Positions 8,249 through 18,054 of a stretch of DNA of 64,000 nucleotides are shown here, one piece after another. The notes beneath the pieces were generated by a model, which was not told where the DNA came from, searched no databases, and saw only the letters and a list, made by a program, of their open reading frames with translations. Position 1 is the first letter of the stretch. Every line of letters starts with the position of its first letter. Origin of the DNA: Jejuia sp043557195 (GTDB lineage Bacteria; Bacteroidota; Bacteroidia; Flavobacteriales; Flavobacteriaceae); contig CP121314.1 in assembly GCA_043557195.1 (NCBI GenBank), positions 1,488,001 to 1,552,000 on the forward strand. The letters are read 5' to 3'. A program made the translations under genes and the position numbers.

Positions 8249-10609
8249 TTAGGATGCATTATCCTTTTTTTTCAAAGCTTCCAGTTTTGCTTCAACCTCA
8301 GATTTTGTTCCTGTAATGGTTTCATAAGTAGTTGATTCTTCACCATTTTCGGTTGTAACAGTTGTTACCACTGCTTTTACAATACCTGCTTCTTCTGTTT
8401 CGGTTAACTTCACTTCAACTTGCTTTTGAATCTCAACGTGTTCGATTTTATTATCATCAGAAACATAAGCCGTTACAGCATCAGCAGACAAAGCGATACT
8501 TGGTGCAATTACCAAAGCAACAACCGACATTAATTTTAATAAAATGTTTAAAGATGGACCAGAAGTATCTTTAAACGGGTCTCCAACGGTATCACCAACA
8601 ACTGCTGCTTTATGAGCATCAGTACCTTTTTTACCTTGCTCTTCAATCATTTTCTTAGCGTTATCCCAAGCACCACCAGCATTAGACTGGAAAATTGCCA
8701 TAAGTACACCACAAGTAGTTACACCTGCCAATAAACCTCCTAACATTTCTGCACCACCAATAAAACCAACAGCAACTGGTACTGCAATGGCTAACAATCC
8801 TGGTAGTACCATTTCTTTAATAGATGCTTTGGTTGAAATAGCCACACATTTATCATATTCCGCTACACCATCGGCTTCATCAAATATTTTACGTTGCGCA
8901 TCCGTAGCTTTAGACATATCAGAATCTACTGCTCTCATTACTTCTAAAGCAGCTTTCAATTTTGGAATATCTCTAAACTGGCGACGCACCTCTTCAATCA
9001 TAGCCATAGCAGCGCGACCTACAGCATTCATAGATAATGCAGAGAATACAAATGGCAACATACCACCTACTAATAATCCTGCCATAACAGTTGGTTTAGA
9101 AACATCAATAGCAATTACATTAGCTGTTTTCATAAATGCAGCAAACAAAGCCAAAGCTGTTAATGCAGCAGAAGCAATGGCAAAACCTTTACCTGAAGCA
9201 GCAGTTGTATTTCCAACAGCATCCAATATATCTGTACGCTCACGAACTTCAGGGTCTAATTCTGCCATTTCAGCAATTCCACCTGCATTATCAGAAATTG
9301 GTCCGTATGCATCAACAGCCAATTGAATTCCTGTATTAGCTAACATACCAACCGCTGCAATAGCAATACCATATAAACCTGCAAAATGGTGAGATACCAA
9401 AATAGCAGCAGCGATTAAAAGAATAGGAATCATGGTAGACATCATTCCTACACCTAAACCTGCAATAATATTTGTAGCTGCTCCAGTTTCAGACTGGCGT
9501 ACAATAGAATTTACTGGTTTTGTACCTGTTCCTGTATAATACTCTGTTACTTTTCCAACTGCTAAACCTGCAATTAAACCAGCTATAACAGCTATAAAAA
9601 CACCCAAAGAACCACTTGGCAATCCTTCAACTGTTTCTGGTATTAAAGCATCAATGATAAAATAAGACGCTACCAACATTAATGCTGCAGAACCAAATTC
9701 ACCAATATTTAAAGCCGTTTGAGGATTCCCGCCATCCTTTACTTTTACAAAGAATGTACCTATAATAGACATTATAATTCCAACAGCAGCTAATACTAAT
9801 GGCAAGTAAACTGCTCCTAATCCGTTAAAATCAGGTGTAATAATAAATGCTCCTAATACCATTGTACCAATAATAGAACCTACGTAAGATTCAAATAAAT
9901 CAGCTCCCATACCAGCAACATCACCTACGTTGTCACCAACATTATCTGCAATAGTAGCAGGGTTTAATGGATGATCTTCTGGAATACCAGCTTCAACCTT
10001 ACCTACTAAATCGGCACCAACATCAGCAGCTTTGGTATAAATACCTCCGCCAACACGCGCAAATAAAGCAATTGATGAAGCTCCTAATGAAAATCCTGAC
10101 AATACATTTAATACTAAAGTTAAGTTTTCAGGACCACTCCATATTTCTTGGTAAATCATAAATAGACTACTAAGGCCTAAAACACCAAGACCAACAACAC
10201 CAAGTCCCATTACTGCACCACCGGCAAAAGCTACTTCTAAAGCTTTGCCTAATGACGTTCTTGCAGCACTTGTAGTTCTCACGTTAGCTTTGGTAGCTAC
10301 TTTCATCCCTATAAATCCAGCAAGTGCAGAACAAATAGCTCCAATTACAAATGATACTGCTACCATTCCATCAGAACCAGCTTCATTACTCCCTTTGAAG
10401 AATAATAAGATAGCTACAGCCACCACAAAAATGGCTAATATTTTGTATTCTGCTTTAAGGAAAGACATTGCACCATCAGCAATGTTTTTCGCTATCCTTT
10501 TCATTTTGTCCGTTCCTTCATCTTGCTTACTTACCCATGCACTTTTTATAAATACAAATAGTAAAGCTAAAACTCCGAAAGCTGGCAATCCTTTAATTAA
10601 TAATTCCAT
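8249..10609 (-). CDS. hppA: Membrane-bound ion-pumping pyrophosphatase
   Basis: A 786-residue polytopic inner-membrane protein that couples pyrophosphate hydrolysis to H+ or Na+ export. The substrate-site motifs DVGADLVGKVE, ADNVGDNVGD and DTVGDPFKDTSGPS are all present. The residue after GNTT is Ala (GNTTAASGKG), which in this family marks the K+-dependent class; independent enzymes carry Lys. The last 75 or so residues form a charged, Glu/Thr/Lys-rich tail after the final membrane segment, longer than in many bacterial homologues. The soluble pyrophosphatase gene lies 229 bp upstream on the same strand. Whether Na+ or H+ is pumped needs the Glu position to be checked in an alignment. Confidence 0.97.
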   Translation of the reverse strand: MELLIKGLPAFGVLALLFVFIKSAWVSKQDEGTDKMKRIAKNIADGAMSFLKAEYKILAIFVVAVAILLFFKGSNEAGSDGMVAVSFVIGAICSALAGFIGMKVATKANVRTTSAARTSLGKALEVAFAGGAVMGLGVVGLGVLGLSSLFMIYQEIWSGPENLTLVLNVLSGFSLGASSIALFARVGGGIYTKAADVGADLVGKVEAGIPEDHPLNPATIADNVGDNVGDVAGMGADLFESYVGSIIGTMVLGAFIITPDFNGLGAVYLPLVLAAVGIIMSIIGTFFVKVKDGGNPQTALNIGEFGSAALMLVASYFIIDALIPETVEGLPSGSLGVFIAVIAGLIAGLAVGKVTEYYTGTGTKPVNSIVRQSETGAATNIIAGLGVGMMSTMIPILLIAAAILVSHHFAGLYGIAIAAVGMLANTGIQLAVDAYGPISDNAGGIAEMAELDPEVRERTDILDAVGNTTAASGKGFAIASAALTALALFAAFMKTANVIAIDVSKPTVMAGLLVGGMLPFVFSALSMNAVGRAAMAMIEEVRRQFRDIPKLKAALEVMRAVDSDMSKATDAQRKIFDEADGVAEYDKCVAISTKASIKEMVLPGLLAIAVPVAVGFIGGAEMLGGLLAGVTTCGVLMAIFQSNAGGAWDNAKKMIEEQGKKGTDAHKAAVVGDTVGDPFKDTSGPSLNILLKLMSVVALVIAPSIALSADAVTAYVSDDNKIEHVEIQKQVEVKLTETEEAGIVKAVVTTVTTENGEESTTYETITGTKSEVEAKLEALKKKDNAS

Positions 10610-10782
10610 ATTTCTATATTAGTTAGTTATGTTAATATTTTTTTAACGGGGCTAAAAATAGGAAAATATAAGTGATAAAAAAAGCCTTGTTTAACTAAAG
10701 ATTTCATAACACAATACCGCCTAAATTATATTATTCATAAAACAATGATGAAAATCAGTTCTTGAAGATTCTTTAGACAAAA

Positions 10783-10806
10783 AATGCCCACAATTGTGGG
10801 CATTTA
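10783..10806 (-). terminator. Rho-independent terminator of ppa
   Basis: The 24-bp stretch is a perfect palindrome built on TGCCCACAATTGTGGGCA. On the minus strand it is followed by TTTTTTG. It starts 32 bp after the ppa stop codon and separates ppa from hppA. Confidence 0.82.
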
Positions 10807-10837
10807 AAAGTAATTATTTTAGATATTAGATAAGTCT

Positions 10838-11365
10838 CTAAATCGTGAAAGTTCGTTTTTTCTTGTGCTCACTTTCCTCATAACGCTTTACACATTCGTG
10901 ATAAATTTTGCGTGCCTCTTCGGCATTACCCCAACCACCAACGTCTACTTTTTTCTTTTCAAGATCTTTGTAAACTTGGAAAAAATGCTCAATTTCTTTA
11001 AGTCTATGTGGATTTAAATCGGTTATATCTCCTCTCTTATTCCAAACAGGGTCAGAAACAGGCACACAAATAATTTTTTCATCAGGTCCCTTCTCATCTG
11101 TCATGTGAAAGACACCTATAGGCCTTACTTCCATTACAACCATAGGGAAAGATGGCTCTGTTGACAACACCAAAACATCAAGTGGATCTTGATCTAACGC
11201 TAAGGTTTCTGGAACAAATCCATAATCACCAGGATACATCATAGATGAGAACAACGTTCTATCGAAACGAATTTTATGTAATGTGAAGTCGTATTCGTAT
11301 TTATTTCTACTTCCTTTTGGTATTTCAATTAAAACATCAAAAGTTAATTTCTTTTTGCTTGTCAT
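10838..11365 (-). CDS. ppa: Inorganic pyrophosphatase, family I
   Basis: A 175-residue soluble enzyme that hydrolyses pyrophosphate from biosynthesis. The family I signature DQDPLDVLV with three metal-binding Asp residues is present, as are IEIPKGSRNKYEYD and YPGDYGFVPET at the expected places. It lies directly upstream of the membrane pyrophosphatase on the same strand, with its own terminator between them. The cell therefore has both an energy-conserving and a dissipating route for pyrophosphate. Confidence 0.96.
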   Translation of the reverse strand: MTSKKKLTFDVLIEIPKGSRNKYEYDFTLHKIRFDRTLFSSMMYPGDYGFVPETLALDQDPLDVLVLSTEPSFPMVVMEVRPIGVFHMTDEKGPDEKIICVPVSDPVWNKRGDITDLNPHRLKEIEHFFQVYKDLEKKKVDVGGWGNAEEARKIYHECVKRYEESEHKKKRTFTI

Positions 11366-11550
11366 AGTATAAAATTTGTGGATTGCAAAGGTAGAAAAGC
11401 TTTAAAGCGTAAACAACTTATGGGTACTCAAAAGGTGTCGATTTTACATAATATTAATAATAGAGAAAACATTTGCTTTATTAACAAATATTTAGATGTG
11501 GAATTATTAACTTGTGAAACTTTTAAGAAAACTACTAATTTAAATACAAT

Positions 11551-13773
11551 ATGAGGTACTTTGCAGCATTTTGCCTTACACTTTTTATTTTTCAAATTCA
11601 GGCACAAAATCAACCTTGGCAGGGTAAATTCGAACCTATTGATAATTTAATGACACCCGTAAATACCTATCGAACAGCTAGCGGTGCTCCAGGTAAAGAC
11701 TATTGGCAACAACGTGCTGATTATAAAATAAAAGCTATTTTAAATGAAACTGACAACACGCTTTCAGGTGAAGAAACCATTACCTATTACAATAACTCAC
11801 CTGATGATTTAAGTTATTTATGGATTCAGCTAGAGCAAAATGTCAACAAAAAAGAAAATGAAGATTTTGGCACCATAAATAATAGTTTAAAAGATGGTAT
11901 CAATACTAGGCAAATGCAGTTTTTAACTAGAGCTATAGATTTTCCTGCTGGTTACACTATAAAATACATTAAAGATTCAAACGGAAAACCCATTAAATCT
12001 TTGGTAAATAATACTATGATGAAGGTTTTATTGGATGAACCTTTAAAATCTGGCACTACTTTGACTTTTTCTATCGGTTGGTCATATCCAATTACAGATC
12101 GTAGCATGTATTTATTATCTCGTGAAGGGTATGAGTATTTTCCAGAAGATGATAATACGGTTTATCTTATTGCCCATTGGTTTCCAAGAATGGCGGTGTA
12201 TAATGACACTGAAGGTTGGCAAAATCAACAATTTCAAAAGTTAGGTGAATTTGCTTTAGAATTTGGTGATTATGATGTTGAAATCACGGTTCCTGCTGAC
12301 CATATTGTGGCATCTACAGGACAACTTCAAAATCCTGAAAATGTACTTACAAAAAAACAGCGCAAACGTTTAAATGAAGCTTCAAAATCATTTGACACTC
12401 CAGTTATGGTGATTTCAAAAGAAGAAGCTGTTGAAAACGAAAAAGAGAAGTCCAAAAAACAAAAAACTTGGAGATATACTGCAAAAAACGTTCGGGATTT
12501 TGCTTTTGCATCATCTCGAAAATTCATGTGGGATGCTCAGGCAGTAAAGCTACCAACAAATACGGTGATGGCAATGTCGTACTATCCAAAAGAAGGACTT
12601 CCTGTATGGCAAGAAGAGTCCACAAAATCTATCATGCATGCTTTAGAGGTGTATTCTGAGGCAACTTTTGATTATCCGTATCCTGTAGCAATTTCTGTAA
12701 ACACTTCCAATATCGGAATGGAATTCCCTATGATTAGTTTTAACGGTGGAAGACCAAAAAATGGCAAAATGAGCAAAAACGCCAAAGCTGGCATGATTGG
12801 TACGATTATCCATGAAGTTGGTCACAATTGGTTTCCTATGATTGTTAGTTCAGACGAACGCAAATGGATGTGGATGGACGAAGGTTTAAACACATTTTTG
12901 CACCAACGCACCGTAGCTGAGCGTTACCCTGAATTTAATAGTGTAACACCCAAAAGTATTACGCCTTTTATGAGTGGTGATAAAAACATTTTACGTCCAA
13001 TTATGACGACTTCAGACAATGAATTGTTTAATCAATTTGGCGCGAATTTTTACATTAAACCTACCGTTGGCCTCCAGATGCTTAGAAACTCAATTGTTGG
13101 TAAAGAGTTGTTTGACGCCGCATTCAAGGAATATGCAAACCGTTGGAAATACAAACACCCCAATCCTTCAGATTTATTTAGAACGTTAGAAGATGCTACC
13201 GCGACTGATTTAGATTGGTTTTTTAGAGGCTGGTTTTTTACTACCGATAATGTAGATATGGAACTCTCAAACGTAAAATGGTTTAAGGTACATGAAGAAG
13301 ATAGAAATATCGAGAACCAAACTGAAAGTACACAAGTAGCAGCTGAAGGTAATAACGCTTCTGAAACGCCTAAAGATTTTTCAAGCGGTCCAGAAGTCAT
13401 AAATATGACTTCTACTCCCGATAACAGCTATGGCGGATTTTTATCTAGAATAGATGACGATGCCATTAGAAAACAACTTTCTAGAAAAAACCTTTATGAG
13501 GTTACCATAAAAAATGTGGGAGGTTTAGTAATGCCAGTAACTATTGAATGGATTTTTACTGATGGTTCAAAAGAAATTGATAAACTGCCTGCCCAAATTT
13601 GGCGTAGAAACGAATATGAAGTAAAAGAGGTTTTTATTAAAGACAAAGAAGTAAAAACAGTAAATCTAGATCCCAATTTTGAGTTTGCAGATACTGACAT
13701 GTCGAATAATGTCTTTCCAAAAGCTGAAACTGATTCAGAATTTGACAGTTTTAAAAATAACAAAGGGAATTAA
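11551..13773 (+). CDS. Secreted M1-family metallopeptidase
   Basis: A 740-residue zinc aminopeptidase-like protein with a Sec signal peptide (ending near QIQAQ, residue 19). The zinc site is complete: HEVGH at 421-425 and the third ligand E444 in WMDEGLN, giving HExxH-x18-E. The N-terminal beta domain (residues 50-260) and the catalytic domain follow the M1 layout. The C-terminal 150 residues are beta-rich and less conserved. It should act in the periplasm or at the cell surface on peptides. An aminopeptidase GxMEN-like motif appears as NIGMEFP. Transcribed alone; the peroxidase follows 59 bp later. Confidence 0.93.
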   Translation: MRYFAAFCLTLFIFQIQAQNQPWQGKFEPIDNLMTPVNTYRTASGAPGKDYWQQRADYKIKAILNETDNTLSGEETITYYNNSPDDLSYLWIQLEQNVNKKENEDFGTINNSLKDGINTRQMQFLTRAIDFPAGYTIKYIKDSNGKPIKSLVNNTMMKVLLDEPLKSGTTLTFSIGWSYPITDRSMYLLSREGYEYFPEDDNTVYLIAHWFPRMAVYNDTEGWQNQQFQKLGEFALEFGDYDVEITVPADHIVASTGQLQNPENVLTKKQRKRLNEASKSFDTPVMVISKEEAVENEKEKSKKQKTWRYTAKNVRDFAFASSRKFMWDAQAVKLPTNTVMAMSYYPKEGLPVWQEESTKSIMHALEVYSEATFDYPYPVAISVNTSNIGMEFPMISFNGGRPKNGKMSKNAKAGMIGTIIHEVGHNWFPMIVSSDERKWMWMDEGLNTFLHQRTVAERYPEFNSVTPKSITPFMSGDKNILRPIMTTSDNELFNQFGANFYIKPTVGLQMLRNSIVGKELFDAAFKEYANRWKYKHPNPSDLFRTLEDATATDLDWFFRGWFFTTDNVDMELSNVKWFKVHEEDRNIENQTESTQVAAEGNNASETPKDFSSGPEVINMTSTPDNSYGGFLSRIDDDAIRKQLSRKNLYEVTIKNVGGLVMPVTIEWIFTDGSKEIDKLPAQIWRRNEYEVKEVFIKDKEVKTVNLDPNFEFADTDMSNNVFPKAETDSEFDSFKNNKGN

Positions 13774-13832
13774 TTTACTTTAAAACAAATGTTTCTTTAA
13801 TTTGTAATTCAACTAATAAACTATACTTAGGA

Positions 13833-15014
13833 TTGCATTTTAAGGAACTTATAAAGTTTGCCATTCTTCTTCTGCTGCTAATTTTTTCATCATGCGGTAA
13901 AAAAAAACCATATGAAGCAACCAAAGAGGGAAGTAATAAGCATTTAACTGTTAGCGCACTACCGTTAAATGCTAATCACCCAAAAAACAACATTCCTAAT
14001 GCGAATAAAGTTGAATTAGGAAAACTTCTCTTTTTCGACCCCGTACTCTCTGGCGATAAAGATGTAGCATGCGCTACCTGCCACCACCCTAAAAATGGAT
14101 ATGCTGAGTTCAGAGATATTTCAATAGGCGTGAATGGGCGAGGGTTTGCTAGTAAACGCACCTTTAACTCTCCCAATGCTATCCCCTTTGTTAAACGAAA
14201 TGCACATACTATACTAAATACCGCTTTTAATGGCATGAACTCCTCAGGTCATTATAACCCAGAAGATGCACCTATGTTTTGGGATTCAAGAGTTAAAAGC
14301 CTAGAAACCCAAGCTATTGAACCTATTAAAGCTCTGGAAGAAATGAGAGGAAACCATTTTACCGATGCTGATATTTTACAAAAGGTTATTTCAAGGCTTG
14401 AGCAAATCCCTGAATACTCAAAGTTGTTTGAAATAGCTTTTAATGAAGAACACCCCATTACCATTGAAAATATTGGAAAAGCCATAGCTACATTTGAACG
14501 CACTTTGGTTTCTAACAATTCAGATTTTGATAGATATATGCGTGGGGACTCTACAGCTATATCCTTATCAGAGAAAGAGGGCTTTAAACTTTTTAAACAA
14601 GTAGGCTGTATTAACTGCCATAACGGACCGATGTTCTCTGACTATAAAATGCATGTTTTGAGTGTACCTGAAAACGATAAACTTGGCTTTATTGATGATG
14701 GTTTTGAAAAACAATTTAGCTTTAGAACGCCTACTTTAAGGAATTTGAGATTAACCGCGCCTTACATGCATAATGGCACCTTACCAACCCTTGAAAAAGT
14801 TTTAGAATTTTATGAGGATTTAACTTTTAAAAAATCTAGAAATCCAAATATTAAAGCTTCTGAAGTTGACACATTAGCCCAAAAGCTAACCTTGAGAATG
14901 AAAGATATGTCTTTAATCGTTTCTTTTTTAAACACTCTAAATGACGATAGTTTTGATAGTTCAATTCCGGAAAATGTTCCTAGTGAGTTGAACGTTGGGG
15001 GTAATATTGATTAA
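13833..15014 (+). CDS. Di-haem cytochrome c peroxidase, lipoprotein
   Basis: A 393-residue protein with two haem c sites: CATCH (C80, C83, H84) and CINCH (C259, C262, H263), as in the CcpA/MauG family. Such enzymes reduce hydrogen peroxide, or oxidise other substrates, in the periplasm. The N-terminus LLLLIFSSCGKK contains a lipobox with C21. No in-frame ATG exists near the 5' end, so I use the TTG at 13833, which gives an intact signal peptide. A distal Met or His ligand was not assigned. Confidence 0.93.
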   Translation: MHFKELIKFAILLLLLIFSSCGKKKPYEATKEGSNKHLTVSALPLNANHPKNNIPNANKVELGKLLFFDPVLSGDKDVACATCHHPKNGYAEFRDISIGVNGRGFASKRTFNSPNAIPFVKRNAHTILNTAFNGMNSSGHYNPEDAPMFWDSRVKSLETQAIEPIKALEEMRGNHFTDADILQKVISRLEQIPEYSKLFEIAFNEEHPITIENIGKAIATFERTLVSNNSDFDRYMRGDSTAISLSEKEGFKLFKQVGCINCHNGPMFSDYKMHVLSVPENDKLGFIDDGFEKQFSFRTPTLRNLRLTAPYMHNGTLPTLEKVLEFYEDLTFKKSRNPNIKASEVDTLAQKLTLRMKDMSLIVSFLNTLNDDSFDSSIPENVPSELNVGGNID

Positions 15015-15031
15015 ACTGAAATATTGCAAAA

Positions 15032-15069
15032 AATAAAATCCATGAATTTATCTTCTCATGGATTTTATT
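15032..15069 (+). terminator. Terminator after cytochrome c peroxidase
   Basis: Two 14-nt arms, AATAAAATCCATGA and TCATGGATTTTATT, pair perfectly around a 10-nt loop, 17 bp after the peroxidase stop. The A-rich and T-rich feet would allow use in both directions. Confidence 0.7.
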
Positions 15070-15298
15070 CCGATTTCTTGCCCTAAAAACGTATTAATTA
15101 ACTAACTCAAACTAAACTATCTGTTATATGAAAAAACTTTTTCGTGCAACCTTTCCCCCTTTTCTCATACAAATATAAACCTTGCTCTCTATATATTTTT
15201 ATTTATATTTTTTATGAAAAACATAAATTATTCTTATTAAACCAAGGTAAAAGCATATATGTTTATTATACTGCAACAATAAACACTGCAGTATTTGA

Positions 15299-17899
15299 TT
15301 ATTTAGACTTTTCAAACTTTGATATTACGAAAGGCTTCTTTTTCCCAGGAGGAATAATTTTAATGGATTCGTGTTGTATATTGCCGTTTAAGGTTTTAAT
15401 TCGCAATCGTACAGGTTTTCCATATTCTGGTGGAATAGGGATTTTAATGGCTTGTGTTTTTTTCCATGCCACATCATAGGTACTAATTTTAATACCCTGC
15501 ATTGACGCTTCTATAATAGCATCTTTAGAAGTAGATTTGAATGATAATTCTGCATCCCAAGTGTTTACATAAATACCTGGATCAATAAACGTAATTTCAT
15601 ACTCTATCCACTTTGAGGAATCATTGGTGTCTTCATTTGTGTCAATAGTATCCAAGGATTCATCCTTATATAAATAATCCCAAGATTTTGATCGATTCTC
15701 ATCATCAGCATTAAAATAACCACTTTTTTGACCTACTTTAATATTTGGAATTATACCGCCTTCAACCTGAATTGTTTTTGTAGCTACAATCTTTTCACTA
15801 GACTGCCCAATCATAATTTCAAAATCACCCGCTTCAACCTCAAATTGTTGTGAGTTGACATTGTAATGCGAGAACGCTTCGTATGGCAGTTTTATAGATA
15901 CCTCTTTAGTTTCACCAGCAGGAATACTAATACGTTTAAAACCTTTAAGTGCTTTATTAGGAACTATTTCTGAAGATTCTACATCTCGCACATAAACTTG
16001 CACAATCTCATCGCCATCTCTATCACCAATATTAGAAACTTTTGCTGTAACCGTCACATCGTCATTCGCGTCAATTTTATTTCCACTTACCTTTAAATCA
16101 TTAATCTCAAATTGGGTGTAGCTTAAACCAAAACCAAATGGATACAATGGTTTCTTATCTGAATACATATAAGTTCTTGCTACTTCAGGGGCATAATCGT
16201 CTTTCCAAGTTTGGATGTTGTAATCGGTCATGTGCGGTAAATCTTTTTCAGATTTCACCCATGTAGTATTCAATTTTCCTCCTGGATTTACATCACCAAA
16301 CAACACTTTGGCCAAGGCTGTACCTTGCTCCTGTCCATTCGCCCACGCACAAATAATCCCTGGTAAGTTTTTCTGTTCCCAACCAATTGAGGTAGAGCCA
16401 CTTGGAATAAGAACTAGAATTATATTTTTGTTTACCTCTTGAACTGCTTTTATAAGCTCATGCTGCCTACCTGGTAAACTTAATGACATGCGATCTTTAG
16501 TTTCTGTAGCGGTAGATTCGTCATTACCTACAACCACAACCACATAATCTGATGTTTTGGCCAAAGCTACAGCTTCTTCGATTTTTTGTTGATCTTCCGC
16601 ATCTCCAGTAACAGAACAACCCTCTGCAAAACTCACATCCCCAGTTGCATAGTTTTTAATCCCATCAAGAGGTGACACCTTACTTTTTGGATTGCCTGAA
16701 TAAATTCCCAACCAACAACGGTTTGCGAAAGGCCCGATTACAGCTAGCTTACCACTATCCTTTTTAAGTGGTAGAATGTTATCGTTTTTAAGCAATACAA
16801 TAGATTGTTCAGCAGCTTTAAGTGCTAATTGCTTGTGGGTATCACATTCTAACACACTTGAAGGAATTTTTGAATATGGGATAAGCAAAGGAGCATCAAA
16901 ATCTCCAATCATAAATCGCAACCTCAATAGTCTTCTTACTGAAACATCTAGTTCTGCTTCAGTTAACAAACCCTGCTCAATAGCAGGTTTTAATGCTTTA
17001 ACAAAAGGCGCCTCTCTGGTTTTATGTCTAAAACACTCTTGGTCTACACCTGCTTTAATTGCCATGGCTGCAGCCTCTTCTTGTGTTTCGGCAAATCGCA
17101 TACGTTTTTCTATGCCTTGAATTGCCGCCCAATCTGCAATAACATAACCCTTAAAGCCCCACTCATTGCGCAATACACCATTTACAAGCCAGCCATTGGC
17201 TGAACATGGCACACCATTAACGCCGTTTAGTCCCGTCATAATACCTGTAGCTTCTTCATCAACAATACAGGTTTTGTAGGCTGGAAAATAATATTCGTAT
17301 AAATCTTTACGTCTAACTAATGAATGACTGTATTCTCTTCGAGTATCAATATTATTGGCCACATAATGCTTTACAGTGGTAACAGTTTTTACATATTTTG
17401 GATCATTACCCTGCATACCACGAATGTACATACGTGCTATTTCAGACATTAAGTGTGGGTCTTCACTATAACACTCTTCATTTCTTCCCCAACGCGGATC
17501 ACGCGCCATATTAACCGTTGGCGCAAACATCATGACCTCTTTTTGTCCCATATTTTTAAGAGCTCTTGCCTCGTTGGAAATAGCTGTTGCTACATCAAAC
17601 ATCAAATCAGGATTCCAAGTAGAGCCCATGGCATTGTTTTGCGGAAACTGAGTACAATTCCAGGCCTTTAGTCCATGTAGCGCTTCACCATACCAAACAA
17701 AGGAAGGAATATCTAATCGGTCAATACCTTTAATTGCAGAACCACAATAACTGATTTTTTCATCTAATGTCATTTTTGACAATAAATCTTCTACACGATC
17801 TTCAACCCTTGCATTAGGATCTTTCCATACTTGTGCATTAAGCAAGGAAAGGTTAATTAATAAAAAGAGAGCTATTTTAGGTAAAGACAATTGCTTCAT
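15299..17899 (-). CDS. Glycoside hydrolase family 3
   Basis: An 866-residue exported GH3 enzyme. A signal peptide ends near NAQ (residue 23). The TIM-barrel domain has the catalytic Asp D256 in GYVIADWA and the substrate-site motifs RDPRWGRNEE and KHYVANN. The alpha/beta sandwich and a fibronectin-III-like domain (VQVYVRDVESSEIVPNK) follow. The last 140 residues form an extra beta-rich domain, possibly carbohydrate-binding. It should remove terminal sugars from oligosaccharides in the periplasm; beta-glucosidase and beta-xylosidase are both possible. No polysaccharide-utilisation genes adjoin it. Confidence 0.94.
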   Translation of the reverse strand: MKQLSLPKIALFLLINLSLLNAQVWKDPNARVEDRVEDLLSKMTLDEKISYCGSAIKGIDRLDIPSFVWYGEALHGLKAWNCTQFPQNNAMGSTWNPDLMFDVATAISNEARALKNMGQKEVMMFAPTVNMARDPRWGRNEECYSEDPHLMSEIARMYIRGMQGNDPKYVKTVTTVKHYVANNIDTRREYSHSLVRRKDLYEYYFPAYKTCIVDEEATGIMTGLNGVNGVPCSANGWLVNGVLRNEWGFKGYVIADWAAIQGIEKRMRFAETQEEAAAMAIKAGVDQECFRHKTREAPFVKALKPAIEQGLLTEAELDVSVRRLLRLRFMIGDFDAPLLIPYSKIPSSVLECDTHKQLALKAAEQSIVLLKNDNILPLKKDSGKLAVIGPFANRCWLGIYSGNPKSKVSPLDGIKNYATGDVSFAEGCSVTGDAEDQQKIEEAVALAKTSDYVVVVVGNDESTATETKDRMSLSLPGRQHELIKAVQEVNKNIILVLIPSGSTSIGWEQKNLPGIICAWANGQEQGTALAKVLFGDVNPGGKLNTTWVKSEKDLPHMTDYNIQTWKDDYAPEVARTYMYSDKKPLYPFGFGLSYTQFEINDLKVSGNKIDANDDVTVTAKVSNIGDRDGDEIVQVYVRDVESSEIVPNKALKGFKRISIPAGETKEVSIKLPYEAFSHYNVNSQQFEVEAGDFEIMIGQSSEKIVATKTIQVEGGIIPNIKVGQKSGYFNADDENRSKSWDYLYKDESLDTIDTNEDTNDSSKWIEYEITFIDPGIYVNTWDAELSFKSTSKDAIIEASMQGIKISTYDVAWKKTQAIKIPIPPEYGKPVRLRIKTLNGNIQHESIKIIPPGKKKPFVISKFEKSK

Positions 17900-18054
17900 T
17901 GTTTTTAGTTTAATTATGAGTTTCTAAAATTAGAAACTTTAGAAATATCTTGGTCAAAAACAAGCTGCAGATATTAAACTTTTCGCTTAATATTTTCGTA
18001 AGTCAATCATAAAGCCTCAATATTCGAAATTTGAAGCGTTCAACACAAGATATT

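Noticed and set aside
11428..11613. 61-residue minus-strand frame upstream of the M1 peptidase
   Set aside because: Low-complexity, Lys/Leu-rich composition, overlap with the peptidase start and no family signature.
15105..15175. Short frame starting MKKLFRATF upstream of the GH3 3' end, as a possible SusC-gene remnant
   Set aside because: Only 16 codons to the stop and no other trace of a receptor gene; too little to support a pseudogene.
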